Assembly (NCBI GenBank): GCA_017549085.1 | Contig: JAFYVO010000143.1 | Location: 1 to 6,619 of the forward strand | DNA from: Thermoguttaceae bacterium | GTDB lineage: Bacteria > Planctomycetota > Planctomycetia > Pirellulales > Thermoguttaceae | Length of the DNA: 6,619 nucleotides | Reading direction: 5' to 3' | Shown: piece by piece, positions 5,039 through 6,619 of the stretch | Position numbering within the stretch: position 1 is the first letter of the stretch | How the letters are laid out: each line of letters starts with the position of its first letter | Position numbers and translations under genes: made by a program | The notes under the pieces: generated by a model | Databases searched by the model: none | Seen by the model: the letters and a program-made list of their open reading frames with translations, nothing else | What the model was told of the DNA's origin: nothing

Positions 5039-5779
5039 ATGAGCGCAACCCCCGCCCCCTTCCTGTTCGACGCCGCCGCGCGCGCCGATCGCCCCAACGT
5101 CCAAACCTCGGCGCCCCTTCCGACGACCGCCGAAGAAATGAAAGAACGCGGTTGGGACGAAGTCGACGTCGTCTTTATCACCGGCGACGCTTACGTCGAC
5201 CACCCGAGTTTCGCCGCCGGTCTTCTCGGTCGCGTTATTGAAGCGGACGGGTTCCGCGTCGCCGTTTTGAGTCAGCCGGACTGGAACGACGTCGTCGACT
5301 TCCGCCGCTTCGGCCGCCCGCGCGTCGCTTTCTGCGTTAGCGCCGGGAATATGGACTCGATGCTCAACCACTACACGGCGAACCGCAAAATCCGCAACAA
5401 CGACGCTTACACGCCGGGGGGCAAAATTGGCAAACGTCCCGACCGCGCGACGCTCGCCTACTGCCAACGCGCTCGCCAAGCGTTCCCGGGGGTTCCGATC
5501 TTGACCGGCGGCGTCGAAGCGTCGTTGCGTCGCCTCGCGCATTACGACTATTGGAGCGATAAAGTCCGCCACTCGATCGCGCTCGACTCGAAGTGCGATC
5601 TCTTGGTTTACGGGATGGGCGAACGTCCGCTCCTCGAAGTTCTGCGTCGTTTGGCCGCGGGCGAAGAAATTTCGGCGATTCGCGACGTTCGCGGGACGGT
5701 TTACCGCCTCGGTCGCAACGAAGACCTTCCGGAAGAGTCGGCGGAAATCGCGCACCTCCCGAGCTTCGAAGAAGTCTAA
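5039..5779 (+). CDS. ygiQ: YgiQ-family radical SAM protein, N-terminal part, ended by an in-frame TAA
   Basis: A 246-residue frame matching the YgiQ N-terminal domain: E-E-M-K-E-R-G-W-D, then [11 protein letters not shown] (48-58), [25 protein letters not shown] and H-Y-D-Y-W-S-D (168-174), G-M-G-E-R-P, and L-P-S-F-E-E-V at the end. The family is an uncharacterised UPF0313 radical SAM group, usually 600-740 residues, with the iron-sulfur cluster motif in the second half. Here TAA at 5777-5779 stops translation before that motif, so this product alone should lack radical SAM chemistry. The same frame resumes directly after the TAA with matching family sequence, so this is one gene cut by one nonsense codon, not two fused neighbours. 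ATG 5039 is preferred over an upstream TTG (4988) because the preceding residues do not resemble the family; neither start has a Shine-Dalgarno site. A pseudogene, a recoding event and a base error in the assembly remain possible. Confidence 0.85.
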   Translation: MSATPAPFLFDAAARADRPNVQTSAPLPTTAEEMKERGWDEVDVVFITGDAYVDHPSFAAGLLGRVIEADGFRVAVLSQPDWNDVVDFRRFGRPRVAFCVSAGNMDSMLNHYTANRKIRNNDAYTPGGKIGKRPDRATLAYCQRARQAFPGVPILTGGVEASLRRLAHYDYWSDKVRHSIALDSKCDLLVYGMGERPLLEVLRRLAAGEEISAIRDVRGTVYRLGRNEDLPEESAEIAHLPSFEEV

Positions 5780-5815
5780 GAGAACACGAACAAGGGGAAA
5801 CTGCGCTACGTCAAG

Positions 5816-6619
5816 ATGACGCAGCTCGCGTACGAAAACCTGAATCCGTACCGCGCGAAGACGCTCGTCCAAGAACACGGCGACGAGGCGATCGTCGTCA
5901 ATCCGCCGTCCTTCCCGCTCACGACGGAAGAGATGGACGCCGTTTACGACCTGCCGTACACGCGCAAGCCGCACCCGTCTTACGACGAGCCGATTCCGGC
6001 GGTCGACGTCGTTCGCGCGTCGGTCCAAAGCCATCGCGGCTGTTTCGGCGGCTGCTCCTTCTGCGCGATCACGGCGCACCAAGGCAAATTCATTCAAAAC
6101 CGGAGCGAAGCGTCGATCTTGAAGGAAATTCGCGCGTTGGCCGAAGAAGCCGGAGGCGATTTCGTCGTCGCCGACCTCAGCGCTCCGACGGCGAACATGC
6201 GCGGAATGGCCGGGAAAAACCGCGAACTTTGCGAACGCTGCATTCGCTCGTCCTGCCTTTGCCCGAACCTTTGCCCGAACCTCGAAACGGACCATACGGC
6301 GATCCGTTCGCTGATGAAAAAAGCGCGCGAAACCGAAGGCGTCAAGAGCGTTCTCATCGCGTCCGGAATCCGAACCGACCTCGCGAACCTCTCGCCGGAG
6401 TTCGTCGAAGAGCTGACGACGCATCACGTCGGCGGCCATTTGAAAACGGCGCCGGAACACGTCGACGACGAAGTGTTGCGCTTGATGAACAAACCGCCGA
6501 TCGCCGATTACGAACAATTCTGCGAACTCTTCGCCGACGTTTCGGAACGCGTCGGGAAAGAACAGTACCTCGTTCCGTATTTGATCGCCGGTTTCCCGGG
6601 TTGCACGATCAAAGCGATG
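5816..6619 (+). CDS. ygiQ: YgiQ-family radical SAM protein, catalytic part after the TAA (runs off right edge)
   Basis: The frame that ends at TAA 5777-5779 is open again from 5780 to the window edge, 280 codons, with clear YgiQ sequence throughout. The first ATG is at 5816; AAGGGG (5792-5797) is 18 bases upstream, too far for a good ribosome-binding site, so independent translation is doubtful. Motifs, numbered from ATG 5039: E-H-G-D-E-A-I-V-V-N-P-P; R-G-C-F-G-G-C-S-F-C with Cys335, Cys339 and Cys342, the CX3CX2C set for the 4Fe-4S cluster and S-adenosylmethionine; P-T-A-N-M; L-I-A-S-G-I-R; T-H-H-V-G-G-H-L-K; A-P-E-H; G-K-E-Q-Y-L-V-P-Y. Cluster ligands are intact. Several positions I recall as conserved differ (see findings), which is compatible with decay after the nonsense mutation. 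If the TAA is real and not read through, this part is a pseudogene remnant; if it is an error, the whole gene is 5039 to beyond 6619. Confidence 0.7.
   Translation, partial: MTQLAYENLNPYRAKTLVQEHGDEAIVVNPPSFPLTTEEMDAVYDLPYTRKPHPSYDEPIPAVDVVRASVQSHRGCFGGCSFCAITAHQGKFIQNRSEASILKEIRALAEEAGGDFVVADLSAPTANMRGMAGKNRELCERCIRSSCLCPNLCPNLETDHTAIRSLMKKARETEGVKSVLIASGIRTDLANLSPEFVEELTTHHVGGHLKTAPEHVDDEVLRLMNKPPIADYEQFCELFADVSERVGKEQYLVPYLIAGFPGCTIKAM

Noticed and set aside
4714..5241. 175-codon plus-strand frame
   Set aside because: It overlaps the ygiQ start in another frame, and its second half is Arg-rich shadow sequence.
4925..6517. 530-codon open frame on the minus strand
   Set aside because: It is antisense to the ygiQ homologue, whose conserved motifs are on the plus strand. 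Composition is Arg/Val/Ala/Phe-heavy shadow sequence.

Overview
The window is GC-rich bacterial DNA. Codon use is marked by GCG, CCG, ACG, TCG, GAC/GTC and CGC, and this bias opens long false reading frames on the opposite strands. A secreted beta-helix protein, a secreted SPOR-like protein with a Q/A/T-rich tail, and the overall codon style suggest a Planctomycetes-type bacterium, possibly a gut or rumen lineage. That placement is an inference from general resemblance. No rRNA, tRNA or phylogenetic marker is present to settle it.

Layout. Positions 1-665 (minus) hold the N-terminal part of an exported pectate-lyase/GH28-like beta-helix protein that runs off the left edge. A 165-bp structured spacer separates it from a complete tRNA-dihydrouridine synthase gene (831-1856, minus). 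A divergent intergenic region (1857-2286) leads to a 591-residue exported protein with two SPOR-like modules and a C-terminal tail built on five 36-bp tandem repeats (2287-4062, plus). The next ~975 bp contain no convincing protein gene but are crowded with structure: a 3' hairpin, a perfect 15-bp inverted repeat, a ~69-bp spaced duplication and two intrinsic-terminator candidates. They also contain a promoter followed by what looks like a ~227-nt rod-shaped non-coding RNA (about 4481-4707), closed by a 20-bp stem and ending in U5. The right end (5039-6619, plus) encodes a YgiQ-family radical SAM protein. Its frame is broken by a single in-frame TAA (5777-5779) and then continues in the same frame to the window edge.

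The genes do not form an obvious pathway. The Dus enzyme (tRNA modification), the YgiQ-type radical SAM protein and the candidate RNA are housekeeping or regulatory in character, and the other two proteins are envelope or secreted proteins. The two observations most worth following are the candidate RNA, whose architecture resembles 6S RNA (the RNA polymerase-binding regulator), and the nonsense codon in the ygiQ homologue.
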